Made by a program: the position numbers and the translations under genes
The notes under the pieces: generated by a model
Told to the model about the DNA's origin: nothing
Database searches by the model: none
Seen by the model: the letters and a program-made list of their open reading frames with translations, nothing else
Shown: in pieces, positions 12,566-21,299 of the stretch
How positions within the stretch are numbered: the stretch's first letter is position 1
Layout of the letters: every line of letters begins with the position of its first letter
Assembly: GCA_902514695.1 (NCBI GenBank)
Contig: CABXRR010000006.1
Location: 1-41,867 of the forward strand
Direction of reading: 5' to 3'
DNA from: an uncultured Pelagibacteraceae bacterium
GTDB lineage: Bacteria > Pseudomonadota > Alphaproteobacteria > Pelagibacterales > Pelagibacteraceae
DNA length: 41,867 bases

Positions 12566-13694
12566 TAAGTAATTTGATAGCATAATCTAATTGATTATCA
12601 GTTTTAGTTTTTATCCTAAAATCATCAGATCCTTCTGCAATTTCTATATCTGGTGTTACACCAACTTCAGAAATGGACTTACCTGAGGGAAGATAATATT
12701 TAGCAACAGTTAACCTAATTGCTCCATCATTTTTTAGAGGTATAATTGATTGTACGGATCCTTTTCCATAACTACTTTCACCTAATAAAATTGCTCTTTT
12801 GTGGTCTTTTAAAGCACCTGCCACAATTTCAGATGCTGAAGCTGAACCATAATTTATTAAAACTAGCAATGTTTTCCCATTAGTTAAATCTCCTTTTTTA
12901 GCAAACCATTTTCGATTTTCAGAAGACTTTCTACTTTTGGTAGATACAATTTCACCATTATCTAAAAAATAATCAGAAATTTTTATTGCTTGTGAGAGTA
13001 GCCCACCTGGATTATTTCTTAAATCTAAAATATATGATTTAACATTATTATCTTTTTCAAATTTTTTTATTTCTTTTTCTATCTGTTTTCCACTATTTTC
13101 ATTAAAAGAGGTTAGTCTAATATATCCAATATTTTTTTCTAAGAGATCGGCTTTAACAGAACTAATTTGAATAATTTCTCTTACAATATTGAATGTTAAA
13201 GCTTTTTTCACACCTCTTCTTCGTACAGTCAAATCAATCCCAGAACCAACAGGACCCCTCATTAAATCTACTGCTTCACTTAGGGATTTACCCTGAACTT
13301 GAACATTATCTATTTTGACTATGTAGTCTCCTGCTTTTATTCCAGCTTTAGATGCCGGGGTATCATCTATAGGAGATATAACTTTTACCACTCCAGCCTC
13401 CATACTAACTTCAATACCCAAACCACCAAATTCACCACTAGTTTCAGTTTGCATTTCATTAAAAACTTCTGGAGACATATAAGCAGAATATGGATCAAGT
13501 GATTGAAGAAGGCCATTAATTGCAGAATCCATACTTTCAGACTGATCAATTTCATCAACATATTCTTTATTTATTTTTTCAAGGACCTCACCAAATAAAT
13601 CTATTTTTTTGTAAATATCATTCTCAGCAGAATTTACGCTTTGAATAAAAATTAGATAAAATAAAAAAAGTGATATTAATTTTTTTTGTATCAT
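12558..13694 (-). CDS. ctpA: C-terminal processing peptidase (S41, CtpA/Prc family)
   Basis: This is a periplasmic serine protease that trims or degrades proteins from their C-termini. It has a signal peptide (MIQKKLISLFLFYLIFIQ, then SVNSA), a PDZ domain (GGLGIEV, GIKAGDYIVKID) and the S41 domain with IRLTSFNENSG, LRNNPGGLL, the catalytic serine in YGSASASEIV and the lysine of the Ser-Lys dyad in SYGKGSVQ. I chose the ATG at 13694 because it starts right at the signal peptide and forms an ATGA overlap with the rsfS stop; the frame stays open to 13730 but adds 12 residues before the signal. That gives 378 residues. Confidence 0.92.
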   Translation of the reverse strand: MIQKKLISLFLFYLIFIQSVNSAENDIYKKIDLFGEVLEKINKEYVDEIDQSESMDSAINGLLQSLDPYSAYMSPEVFNEMQTETSGEFGGLGIEVSMEAGVVKVISPIDDTPASKAGIKAGDYIVKIDNVQVQGKSLSEAVDLMRGPVGSGIDLTVRRRGVKKALTFNIVREIIQISSVKADLLEKNIGYIRLTSFNENSGKQIEKEIKKFEKDNNVKSYILDLRNNPGGLLSQAIKISDYFLDNGEIVSTKSRKSSENRKWFAKKGDLTNGKTLLVLINYGSASASEIVAGALKDHKRAILLGESSYGKGSVQSIIPLKNDGAIRLTVAKYYLPSGKSISEVGVTPDIEIAEGSDDFRIKTKTDNQLDYAIKLLNG

Positions 13695-14041
13695 ATGATT
13701 AATTTTTCTTTTGGTATGAGTTCCGACCACATTTTTTCAAGTTCATAAAATTTTCTTTTTTCTGGATGAAATATATGCACAATTAAATCTATACCATCTA
13801 CCAATTTCCATTCATTGCTGTCCTTACCTTCTATTTTGGATTCTATCATTCCATTATTTTTTAGTTGGTGCAAAACCTGTTCAGATAAAGACTGTATATG
13901 CCTGGATGACGTGCCACTAGCGATAATCATATAATCAGCCATTGAGCTTTTGTCTTTAAGATCAATACTTATGATGTCTTGAGCTTTATTATTATCTAGG
14001 GTGTTTATTATAATTTGTTTTAAACTAGAAATTTTATCCAT
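13691..14041 (-). CDS. rsfS: Ribosomal silencing factor RsfS (Iojap/DUF143)
   Basis: RsfS binds ribosomal protein L14 and blocks joining of the 30S and 50S subunits when nutrients are short. It has 116 residues, typical. Family marks are KAQDIISIDLKDKSSMADYM, ASGTSSRHIQSL, and DSNEWKLVDGIDLIVHIFHP with the C-terminal YELEKMWSE. It lies 17 bases after nadD, the classic nadD-rsfS pairing, and shares an ATGA overlap with ctpA. Confidence 0.93.
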   Translation of the reverse strand: MDKISSLKQIIINTLDNNKAQDIISIDLKDKSSMADYMIIASGTSSRHIQSLSEQVLHQLKNNGMIESKIEGKDSNEWKLVDGIDLIVHIFHPEKRKFYELEKMWSELIPKEKLII

Positions 14042-14058
14042 TAATTAAATTAAGACTA

Positions 14059-14580
14059 TCAAATTTTTCTTAATTGAGAAGAAGAAATATTGACCTTATC
14101 AAACTCTATAAATTTAAGATTTTTGTCATTTAACCTTTTAAATGTTGTTGAATCTAAAGACTTTTTTTTATATCCGTGACGATCAAATACGATAATTTTA
14201 CACTTACGCGAAATTATTTTCCACTTATACCACTTGTGAAAATTTATTAGATTATCAGCACCCATTAAAAAATAAATTTCCTTTTTTTTATTTTTGGTTA
14301 AATAATTTATTAGACTGATAGTTTTATTTGATTTAACTATATTTTCATAAAATTTCACTTTTATATAATTTGCATTTTGAATAATTTTTTTACAATTTTT
14401 AATTCTTGTTGCAATAGTTGTGGTACTTTGTTTTTTAAAAGGATTTTTCTTGGTAATTGCCCATATTATTTGTTTAAGTTTAAATCTTTTCACAGCTTCT
14501 TTTGAAATTGCTAAATGACCTTTGTGTGCGGGATCAAAAGAACCACCAAGTATTCCGATTTTAATCTTTTTTAAGTTCAA
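14059..14580 (-). CDS. nadD: Nicotinate-nucleotide adenylyltransferase (short form)
   Basis: NadD converts nicotinate mononucleotide and ATP to deamido-NAD in NAD synthesis. The nucleotidyltransferase motif GGSFDPAHKGHL is present, with FLMGADNLINFHKWYKW. The C-terminal motif ISSSQLRKI, corresponding to the usual ISSTxIR, is the last thing in the protein. At 173 residues it lacks the ~30-residue tail seen after this motif in E. coli NadD. The TGA is followed at once by an in-frame TAG, and rsfS starts 17 bases on, so there is no room for the missing tail by frameshift. It directly follows proA. Confidence 0.9.
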   Translation of the reverse strand: MNLKKIKIGILGGSFDPAHKGHLAISKEAVKRFKLKQIIWAITKKNPFKKQSTTTIATRIKNCKKIIQNANYIKVKFYENIVKSNKTISLINYLTKNKKKEIYFLMGADNLINFHKWYKWKIISRKCKIIVFDRHGYKKKSLDSTTFKRLNDKNLKFIEFDKVNISSSQLRKI

Positions 14581-14581
14581 A

Positions 14582-15832
14582 TTATTTCCTTATCTTGCCC
14601 TTGCTAGTTATTTTATATTTGTAAGAAACCAATTGATTTAAACCTACAGGGCCTCTTGGTGGGAGCGAACTAGTAGAAATTCCCACTTCACCACCAAAAC
14701 CAAATTCACCGCCATCAGCAAATTGAGTTGATGTATTGTGCATTGCGATAGAACTTTTTACTTTTTTTAGAAATTTTTCAGCTGACTTTTTATTTTGTGT
14801 AATTATACAGTCTGTGTGCATTGTTCCATATTTATTAATGTGATTAATTGCGTTATCTAGATTTTTAACAGATTTTACTGAAACAGTTGGAGACAAATAT
14901 TCTTTTGACCAATCCTTATTAGAAGCCTTTTGAATACTTTTGTTATACAATTTCCTAATTTTGTTATCACCAATTATTTTACACCCATCTTGCTCTAATT
15001 TTTTTAAGACATGGATACCAATTTTTTTAATTATTTTTTCATGTAACAAGATTGTTTCTGTAGCTCCACAAATAGCAGTATTTCTTAATTTAGCATTATG
15101 AATAACACTTTTTGCTATTTTGAGATTTGCATCTTTATCTACATATGAGTGACATACACCTTCAAGATGACCAATTGTTGGTATAGAAGATACACTTTGA
15201 ACTTTCTTAACTAAGCTTTTTCCACCTCTAGGAATAATAACATCAATAAAATTATTCATCTTAGTAAGCATAAAATCAACTACGCTTCTTTTTCTGATAT
15301 CAATAAATTGAATGATATTTTCATCTATTTTATTTTTTTTCAGTGATTTCCTAAATAGTTTTGAAAGTATAGAATTTGAGTAATATGCTTCTGAACCACC
15401 TTTTAAAATTACAGAATTTCCAGATTTAAAACATAGTGATGCGACGTCTGATGTAACATTAGGTCTACTTTCATAAATTACACCAATAACGCCTATCGGA
15501 ATTGTCACTTTTGAAATATTTAAACCATTAGGTCTTTTCCATTTCTCTAAGACAACATTGGTTGGATCTTTTAACTTTATAATTTTTTTTATTGAATTAA
15601 TAATATCTAAAATTTTTTTATCATCTAAGATAAGCCTTTTAATAAGATTATCTTTTAATTTTTTTTTATTAGCATTTTTGATATCTTTTTGATTTTCCTT
15701 AAGAATTAAATCTTTATGTCTATTAATAAGTAGAAAATAATCTTTTAAAACTTTGTCTTTCTTTTTAGAATTTAATTGAACAGAAAATGCTTTTTTTGAT
15801 TTTTTTCCAATATTTAATAATAAACTTCTCAT
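14582..15832 (-). CDS. proA: Gamma-glutamyl phosphate reductase
   Basis: ProA reduces gamma-glutamyl phosphate to glutamate semialdehyde, the second step of proline synthesis. It has 416 residues. Signatures are VIYESRPNVTSDVASLCFKS, ILKGGSEAYYSN, VIIPRGGKSLV, the catalytic cysteine in NTAICGATET, and the C-terminal TQFADGGEFGFGGEVGIS. Its ATG overlaps the proB stop by one base (TAATG). The nadD start follows its stop by one base, so proB-proA-nadD is very compact. Confidence 0.96.
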   Translation of the reverse strand: MRSLLLNIGKKSKKAFSVQLNSKKKDKVLKDYFLLINRHKDLILKENQKDIKNANKKKLKDNLIKRLILDDKKILDIINSIKKIIKLKDPTNVVLEKWKRPNGLNISKVTIPIGVIGVIYESRPNVTSDVASLCFKSGNSVILKGGSEAYYSNSILSKLFRKSLKKNKIDENIIQFIDIRKRSVVDFMLTKMNNFIDVIIPRGGKSLVKKVQSVSSIPTIGHLEGVCHSYVDKDANLKIAKSVIHNAKLRNTAICGATETILLHEKIIKKIGIHVLKKLEQDGCKIIGDNKIRKLYNKSIQKASNKDWSKEYLSPTVSVKSVKNLDNAINHINKYGTMHTDCIITQNKKSAEKFLKKVKSSIAMHNTSTQFADGGEFGFGGEVGISTSSLPPRGPVGLNQLVSYKYKITSKGKIRK

Positions 15833-16935
15833 TATACTTCCACCATATCATCTTTGTGCACAACTTCAGATTTTGAGACATATCCAAGAATTTTTTGTAT
15901 TTCATTAGAATGATATCCTAAAATTTTATTAATTTCCTCTGACGAAAATGAACTAAGACCTCTAGCAAATTCTTTTCTTTTAATATCCAATATTTTTATA
16001 TGATCACCTTTATTAAATTTTCCAGAAACTTTTTTTATTCCAGCGGCCAATAAACTTTTACCACTAGCAAGTGCTTTTTTAGCTCCATCATCAATTATAA
16101 GTTCACCCTTAGGAGATATGGAACTTATTATCCATTTTTTTCTAGCATGCAATTTTGTTATTTTAGAAATGAACCATGTAGAACTATTATTTTTTTCGAT
16201 TTGTGTAATTGGATTTAAATTAAGCCCATTTGCAATTACCATATCACAACCCGCTAAATTACAAATTTTTGCAGCTTCAATTTTAGTATTCATTCCACCA
16301 CTTCCAAATTGCGTTATGCCTTTTATATTAACATTCTTAATCTCTTTAAAATCTCTTACTTCTCTAATTAATTTTGCATCTTTAAATTTTTTTGGATTTT
16401 TTGTGTATAGGCCATCAACATCTGATAATAAAATCAATGTATCTGCATTCGTGATCTGAGCAACTCGCGAGGCCAATCTATCATTATCACCAAATTTTAT
16501 TTCTGATGTAGCAATAGTATCATTTTCATTTACGACCGGTATATAATCAAGTTTAAATAAATTTTCTAAAGTTCTTTTGGCATTAATTGATCTTCTTCTT
16601 TCTTCAGTATCATCTAATGTAAGTAAAATTTGAGAAATGTTTAATTTAAATTTTAAAAATATCTGTGAAAATAAATTCATCAATTCAATTTGACCAATAG
16701 ATGCTATTGCCTGACTTTGATCAAGCTTAAGACTTGTTTTATTATAATTCATTTTTTTACATCCTAAAGCTATTGCTCCTGAACTAACAATTATTATTTT
16801 TTTATTTTTAGATTTTAGTTTGCAAATATCTTTAGCAAAGCTTGAAAGCCATTTTTTTCTTATATTTTTTTTCCCATCCACTAACAATGAAGAGCCAATC
16901 TTAATTACAATTATTTTTGAATTTTTAAGACGCAT
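15832..16935 (-). CDS. proB: Glutamate 5-kinase with PUA domain
   Basis: ProB phosphorylates glutamate to start proline synthesis and is the usual site of proline feedback inhibition. The amino-acid kinase domain (about 1-255) shows IVIKIGSSLLVDG, IIIVSSGAIALGC, PVVNENDTIA, KFGDNDRLASRVAQ and GSGGMNTKIEAAKI. The C-terminal PUA domain (about 275-350; GAKKALASGKSLLAAGI) is present, as in E. coli. Length is 367 residues. The start overlaps the obgE 3' end by 11 bases. Confidence 0.96.
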   Translation of the reverse strand: MRLKNSKIIVIKIGSSLLVDGKKNIRKKWLSSFAKDICKLKSKNKKIIIVSSGAIALGCKKMNYNKTSLKLDQSQAIASIGQIELMNLFSQIFLKFKLNISQILLTLDDTEERRRSINAKRTLENLFKLDYIPVVNENDTIATSEIKFGDNDRLASRVAQITNADTLILLSDVDGLYTKNPKKFKDAKLIREVRDFKEIKNVNIKGITQFGSGGMNTKIEAAKICNLAGCDMVIANGLNLNPITQIEKNNSSTWFISKITKLHARKKWIISSISPKGELIIDDGAKKALASGKSLLAAGIKKVSGKFNKGDHIKILDIKRKEFARGLSSFSSEEINKILGYHSNEIQKILGYVSKSEVVHKDDMVEV

Positions 16936-17908
16936 AAGATATTAATTTGGATTTTATTTTAGAAATAGTATCTTTTTTTAATGTTGAAATTACAATAACT
17001 TCTGACTTCATATCCTTTTTAAATTCTTTAACTATTTTTTTTACTTTGTTTTCATCAATTAAATCAATTTTGTTTAAAACTATTAATTCTTTTTTTTTAG
17101 AAAGTTTTGGGCTGTAATTTTTTAACTCACTTTTAACTTGATTATAACTTTTTCTGAGATCTTTATTGGTAATATCAATTAAATGTAAAATTGATTTACA
17201 TCTTTCAATATGCTTCAAAAACTGTATACCCAGACCAATACCTTTATGTGCCCCCTCAACTAAACCTGGAATATCAGCAATAGTTACTTCTTTATCATCA
17301 TAATTTGCAACACCAAGATTTGGGTTTAAAGTGGTAAACTGATAATTTGCTATTTTAGGATTTGCGTTTGTAATTGATGCTAGTAAACTTGATTTTCCAG
17401 CATTAGGTAATCCAATTATACCAATATCAGCAATAGTTTTTAGTTGAAGCCAAATTACAAAATCTTCACCCAGAGTTCCCTTAGTAAATTTTCTTGGAGC
17501 TCTATTAGTTGAACTTTTGAATCTAGTATTTCCAAGACCACCTTTGCCACCTGAAGCAGCAATAAATTCTTCACCAATTTTAACAAAATCATAGATTAAT
17601 GTTTTGTTATCTTCTTCAAATACTTGAGTTCCTAGAGGAACTTTAAGAACTAAATCAGCCCCACTTTTGCCTGTACGATTTTGTCCCGAACCATTATCTC
17701 CTCTTTTAGCTTTGTGGTGCTGTTGATATCTATAATCAATTAAAGTATTAAGATTTTGTTCTACTTTTAATATTACTGAACCACCGTTACCGCCGTCTCC
17801 TCCATCGGGTCCACCGTATTCAATAAATTTTTCCCTTCTAAAACTTGCAGAGCCATCTCCACCGTTTCCAGCTTTGACATATATTTTTACTTGATCTAAG
17901 AATTTCAT
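16925..17908 (-). CDS. obgE: Obg-family GTPase
   Basis: Obg is an essential GTPase that binds the 50S subunit and links ribosome assembly to growth. The glycine-rich Obg fold covers about residues 1-158 (GNGGDGSASFRREK, YGGPDGGDGGNGG). The G domain follows with G1 GLPNAGKS (166-173), G3 DIPGLVEGAH and G4 NKID. It has 327 residues and lacks a long C-terminal acidic tail. It lies 27 bases after rpmA in the widespread rplU-rpmA-obg order, a context that supports a ribosome role. Confidence 0.97.
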   Translation of the reverse strand: MKFLDQVKIYVKAGNGGDGSASFRREKFIEYGGPDGGDGGNGGSVILKVEQNLNTLIDYRYQQHHKAKRGDNGSGQNRTGKSGADLVLKVPLGTQVFEEDNKTLIYDFVKIGEEFIAASGGKGGLGNTRFKSSTNRAPRKFTKGTLGEDFVIWLQLKTIADIGIIGLPNAGKSSLLASITNANPKIANYQFTTLNPNLGVANYDDKEVTIADIPGLVEGAHKGIGLGIQFLKHIERCKSILHLIDITNKDLRKSYNQVKSELKNYSPKLSKKKELIVLNKIDLIDENKVKKIVKEFKKDMKSEVIVISTLKKDTISKIKSKLISYAS

Positions 17909-17935
17909 AATACAACGTTTTTTTAAGTTGTACTA

Positions 17936-18190
17936 TTAATTGGGTTTTACTGAAACAAATGTTCTATCTGACTTAGTCTTTTTGAAAACTACTTTACCTT
18001 TAACTACTGAAAAAATTGAGTGATCTTTACCCATACCTACGTTTTCACCAGGGAATATTTTTGTCCCTCTCTGTCTAACAATAATGTTACCAGGTATCAC
18101 AGTTTCACCACCATACTTTTTTACACCAAGTCTTCGGCCAGCACTATCACGTCCGTTTCTAGATGATCCACCTGCTTTTTTTGTTGCCAT
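17936..18190 (-). CDS. rpmA: 50S ribosomal protein L27
   Basis: L27 sits near the peptidyl-transferase centre. The 84-residue sequence begins [16 protein letters not shown] and continues with [11 protein letters not shown] and [15 protein letters not shown], all standard. It starts with MATKKAG directly, so no N-terminal prepeptide of the Firmicutes type is present. It lies 13 bases after rplU. Confidence 0.97.
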   Translation of the reverse strand: MATKKAGGSSRNGRDSAGRRLGVKKYGGETVIPGNIIVRQRGTKIFPGENVGMGKDHSIFSVVKGKVVFKKTKSDRTFVSVKPN

Positions 18191-18203
18191 AACTTATTCC
18201 TAC

Positions 18204-18602
18204 TTATTTACTTACTTCTTTCTTAGGCTCTTCTTTTTTTGAAGGCTTAGATTTTTTTTCAGCTTCAGATAAAACTTTACCATCTTTTGAAAAAATTTTA
18301 TTTATTCTTATCATAGAATATTCCTGTCTATGACCATTTTTTCTTCTTGAATTTTGTCTTCTTCTTTTTTTAAATATTAAAACAGTTCTATTTTTGCTGT
18401 TTTTAATTAAATTTGCCTCTACTTTAGCTCCTTGAACAGTCGGTGTTCCAACTTCAATCATTTTATTATCACCGTAAGCTAAAATTTCTTTAAATTCAAT
18501 TTTGGTATCAGGTTTAGAATCTGCTAATTTTTCTACTTTAATAATTTCGCCAGATTTAACTTTATACTGCTTACCACCTGTTTGTATCACTGCGTATGAC
18601 AT
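18204..18602 (-). CDS. rplU: 50S ribosomal protein L21 with basic/acidic C-terminal tail
   Basis: L21 binds 23S rRNA in the large subunit. The conserved body runs from SYAVIQTGGKQYKVKSGE to KKRRRQNSRRKNGHRQEYS. A Lys/Glu-rich tail of about 30 residues (ending KKEEPKKEVSK) extends beyond the ~103-residue E. coli protein. I chose the ATG at 18602, giving MSYAVIQTGG as in other L21 proteins. The frame stays open up to 18632, but that start would lie inside the -10 box of the promoter at 18631-18658, so it can be set aside. It is the first gene of the nine-gene minus-strand run. Confidence 0.94.
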   Translation of the reverse strand: MSYAVIQTGGKQYKVKSGEIIKVEKLADSKPDTKIEFKEILAYGDNKMIEVGTPTVQGAKVEANLIKNSKNRTVLIFKKRRRQNSRRKNGHRQEYSMIRINKIFSKDGKVLSEAEKKSKPSKKEEPKKEVSK

Positions 18603-18630
18603 AATGTTTGAATTAATTTTTAGTACACGC

Positions 18631-18658
18631 AATATAGTCTGAGGAAGGCTTTAGTCAA
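18631..18658 (-). promoter_or_regulatory. Sigma-70-type promoter of the rplU operon
   Basis: On the minus strand TTGACT (18658-18653) and TATATT (18636-18631) are separated by 16 bases, a close match to the vegetative consensus. Transcription should start near 18624, leaving a leader of about 22 bases before the rplU ATG at 18602. The next gene upstream, gloB, ends at 18669, so this separates the ribosomal-protein operon from metX-metW-gloB. Confidence 0.6.
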
Positions 18659-18668
18659 GCTCTATAAG

Positions 18669-19388
18669 CTAAAAATTATCCTTTAAATCTCTCAATTTTG
18701 AAAAGGTTTGCAAATCTTTTGCTTTAAGAAATATATTACATCGTATTTCATCATCCAAAATAGTTGGGACAGTTGGTAGTTTACTATCAATTTTTTTTTT
18801 AATCTCAATAATTTTGGTTTTTAGTTGTAAATTGTTAGGATCATAAATTGCACAAAAATTTGAATTTTGAAGTGTATATTCATGTCCACAATAAATTTCG
18901 GTATCTTTTGGAAGTGTCTTGATTTTTTTTAATGAATTAAACATTTGCTCATATGTTCCTTCAAAAATTCTTCCACAACCTAAAGCAAATAGAGTATCGC
19001 CAGTAAAAATTTTTTTTTCTTTAAAAAAGTGAAAAGCAATATGACCAGATGTGTGGCCAGGGATATGGTAAATTTTTGCCTCGAAATTTCCTTCCCTCCA
19101 AATATTTTGATCATCAACTAAAATATCAATTTCTGGAATACGATCTTTATCACCCTTAAATCCAATCACATTTGAATTATATCTTTTTTTTAGTTCTTTA
19201 TTGCCACCCACATGATCAAAATGATGATGAGTATTAAGAATATATTTTAGATTAATGTTATTATTCTCAACAAAGTCTATTATTGGTTTTGACTCACTAG
19301 GATCTACAACGCAAGCATTAAGAGTTGATTCATCAATTATTAAGTAGCTATAATTGTCTTGGAGGCATTTAATGATTTGAATTTGCAT
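18669..19388 (-). CDS. gloB: Hydroxyacylglutathione hydrolase (glyoxalase II)
   Basis: GloB hydrolyses S-lactoylglutathione to lactate and glutathione, finishing methylglyoxal detoxification. The metallo-beta-lactamase motif THHHFDHVGG is intact, with IPGHTSGHIAF, FTGDTLFALGCGRIFEGTYE and CGHEYT, the set typical of glyoxalase II rather than other hydrolases of the fold. I chose the ATG at 19388 (MQIQIIKCLQDNYSYL, the usual family start), two bases after the metW stop; a TTG at 19400 would add four residues. Length is then 239. It is the last gene of the metX-metW-gloB unit. Confidence 0.9.
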   Translation of the reverse strand: MQIQIIKCLQDNYSYLIIDESTLNACVVDPSESKPIIDFVENNNINLKYILNTHHHFDHVGGNKELKKRYNSNVIGFKGDKDRIPEIDILVDDQNIWREGNFEAKIYHIPGHTSGHIAFHFFKEKKIFTGDTLFALGCGRIFEGTYEQMFNSLKKIKTLPKDTEIYCGHEYTLQNSNFCAIYDPNNLQLKTKIIEIKKKIDSKLPTVPTILDDEIRCNIFLKAKDLQTFSKLRDLKDNF

Positions 19389-19389
19389 T

Positions 19390-19986
19390 TTATTCTTCAA
19401 TTAAAAATATACCAAGTTCACAGAATAGATTTTTAAAGGGCAAATTTGAACTATTTATAATTGATACATTTTTATTTATAAGTGCTAATGACTTAAAGAT
19501 TTTGAAGTCAATTGTCTTAGAAAATTCAAAAAAGTCCTTAATTGTGCACATATGTATATTTGGAGTATTATACCATTCATTTGGTAATGTTTTAGTAACT
19601 GGCATTGTCCCCTGAAATAATAAATTTAGTCTAACTTTCCAATGACCAAAATTTGGAATTGTCACCACTGCTTTATTGCCAACTCTTAAGAGCTCTTTAA
19701 TAACTATCTCTGGATTTATAAAAGCTTGCAAGGTTTGTCCCAATACAACATAATCAAAAGACTTATCTGGAAATTGTTTTAAATCAAATTCAGCATCACC
19801 TTCAATAACAGTTAATCCTTTAGATATACAAGTCTGAACTTTCTTTTTTGAAATTTCGATACCTCTAATATCTACATTTTTTTCTATTTTTAAAAATTCC
19901 ATTAAAGACCCATCATCACATCCAACATCTAAGACCCTTGCATTTTCTGTAATTATATCTGCAATTATTTTATACTCTGATTTCAT
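19390..19986 (-). CDS. metW: Methionine biosynthesis protein MetW
   Basis: MetW is a small protein of methyltransferase fold that is encoded next to MetX in many proteobacteria and is needed for homoserine acylation there. The 198-residue sequence shows a methyltransferase motif I (VLDVGCDDGSLMEFL), FDYVVLGQTLQAF and TIPNFGHWKVRLNLLFQGTMPVT broken here as NFGHWKVRLNLL and GTMPVTKTLP, which are specific to MetW. It follows metX by five bases and precedes gloB by one base, so SAM control of metX should extend to it. Confidence 0.93.
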   Translation of the reverse strand: MKSEYKIIADIITENARVLDVGCDDGSLMEFLKIEKNVDIRGIEISKKKVQTCISKGLTVIEGDAEFDLKQFPDKSFDYVVLGQTLQAFINPEIVIKELLRVGNKAVVTIPNFGHWKVRLNLLFQGTMPVTKTLPNEWYNTPNIHMCTIKDFFEFSKTIDFKIFKSLALINKNVSIINSSNLPFKNLFCELGIFLIEE

Positions 19987-19991
19987 AATAA

Positions 19992-21107
19992 TTATTCAAT
20001 ATAGGATTTATCTAAAAAATTTTTAAGAGCTTCCAAAAAATCAGGGACATCTAATAAAAAGGAGTCATGTCCTTTATCAGACTCTATTTCTACAAAACCT
20101 ACATTTGCACCAATGGCATTTAAAGCAATGACTATATCTTTATTCTCTTGAGTAGGGTAGAGCCAGTCTGAAGTAAAAGATATTACAAAAAATTTAGCTT
20201 TTGTATCTTTAAATGCATTAGAGAGATTTCCATCAAATTGTTTTACCAAATCAAAGTAATCCATTGCTCGTGTAATATAAAGATAACTATTTGCATCAAA
20301 ACGATCTACAAATACGGAACCTTGATATCTCAAATAACTTTCTATTTGAAAATCAGCATCAAAACCAAATTTTAGATCATCTCTTTCTTGGAGTTTTCGT
20401 CCAAATTTCTCCTGTAGACCTTTTTTAGACAAGTAGGTAATGTGAGCAGCCATTCTTGCTACTGCCAAACCTTTATCGGGAACAGTATTTTTTGATGAAT
20501 ATTTTCCATCTATCCAATTATGGTCTGCAGTAATAGCTTGTCTACCAAGTTCATTGAAAGCAATATTTTGTGCCGAGTGGCTAGAAGTACAAGCAATGGG
20601 CACTGCGGTTTTTGTTCTTTCAGGAAAGTTACTTACAAATTGTAAAACTTGCATTCCTCCCATTGAACCTCCAACTACAGAAAAAAGTTTTTTTATTTCG
20701 AAGTGATCTAATAAATTTATTTGGGCATTTACAATATCATTGATTGTAATTACTGGAAAATCTGTACCATATATCTTTTTCGTTTTTTGATTGATGTGAC
20801 TTGGACCAAAGGAACCCATACACCCACCGATTACATTTGCACAAATAACAAAATATTTATTTGTATCAATAGATTTATTTGGACCTACAGCATAGGACCA
20901 CCAACCTTCTTTTTTAGTAACAGGATTTAAACCAGTAATAAATTGATCACCAGTCAATGCATGACAAACTAAAATCGCATTATCTTTATTTTCATTTAGA
21001 GACCCATAAGTTTCATATGCTAAAGGGTAGTCATTTATAATTTGACCACAATCAAGCTTTAAGGGCCTTTTAATAATTAACGTTTTTATATTTTCTTTAA
21101 TGTTCAT
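19992..21107 (-). CDS. metX: Homoserine O-acyltransferase MetX
   Basis: MetX acylates homoserine to start methionine synthesis. The alpha/beta-hydrolase features are [13 protein letters not shown], the nucleophile serine in [14 protein letters not shown], the aspartate in [10 protein letters not shown], and the histidine in [10 protein letters not shown] chose the ATG at 21107 ([10 protein letters not shown]), giving 371 residues; the frame stays open to 21179, but that extension is the riboswitch at 21143-21193. Acetyl versus succinyl specificity cannot be told from sequence here. Heads the metX-metW-gloB unit. Confidence 0.95.
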   Translation of the reverse strand: MNIKENIKTLIIKRPLKLDCGQIINDYPLAYETYGSLNENKDNAILVCHALTGDQFITGLNPVTKKEGWWSYAVGPNKSIDTNKYFVICANVIGGCMGSFGPSHINQKTKKIYGTDFPVITINDIVNAQINLLDHFEIKKLFSVVGGSMGGMQVLQFVSNFPERTKTAVPIACTSSHSAQNIAFNELGRQAITADHNWIDGKYSSKNTVPDKGLAVARMAAHITYLSKKGLQEKFGRKLQERDDLKFGFDADFQIESYLRYQGSVFVDRFDANSYLYITRAMDYFDLVKQFDGNLSNAFKDTKAKFFVISFTSDWLYPTQENKDIVIALNAIGANVGFVEIESDKGHDSFLLDVPDFLEALKNFLDKSYIE

Positions 21108-21142
21108 ATCAAATGCCAAAATTTGAATTGGGAGAAAAAAAA

Positions 21143-21193
21143 CTTTTTTAGCGGTTTTTTTAGAGCGCTCGCAATTCATGTAAATCAGCGCAT
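21143..21193 (-). ncRNA. SAM-II riboswitch in the metX leader
   Basis: On the minus strand the metX leader carries GCGCTGATTT, then TTGCGAGCGC, then CGCTAAAAAAG, in order and spacing. These match the conserved blocks of the SAM-II class as I recall it from marine metX leaders: P1 strands GCGC/GCGC, the U-rich loop after the first strand, and the 3' GCUAAAAA strand that forms the pseudoknot. It begins about where the predicted transcript starts (near 21191) and ends 35 bases before the metX ATG. SAM-II lowers expression when S-adenosylmethionine is high. The class call is by eye. Confidence 0.88.
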
Positions 21194-21197
21194 AAAT

Positions 21198-21226
21198 TTT
21201 GTACTAGAAGTTATTTAGTATGTCAA
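21198..21226 (-). promoter_or_regulatory. Sigma-70-type promoter of metX
   Basis: On the minus strand a perfect -35 TTGACA (21226-21221), a 17-base spacer and a -10 of TACAAA (21203-21198) lead to a predicted start near 21191. That start coincides with the first bases of the SAM-II riboswitch, which supports both calls. Confidence 0.65.
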
Positions 21227-21299
21227 TTTTAAAAATATTTGAACTAATACTATATGAAAAATTGTTATTTTATTTATAAAGAGATTAAAATTTAAAAAG

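Noticed and set aside
14059..14061. Frameshift explanation for the short NadD
   Set aside because: Stop is followed by another in-frame stop and only 17 bases before rsfS, so no tail is encoded in another frame.
16118..16459. Open frame of 113 codons on the plus strand inside proB
   Set aside because: Antisense to the conserved kinase core of proB, with no family likeness or ribosome site.
21108..21179. 24-codon N-terminal extension of metX
   Set aside because: It is the translated riboswitch and leader; the ATG at 21107 fits family starts.
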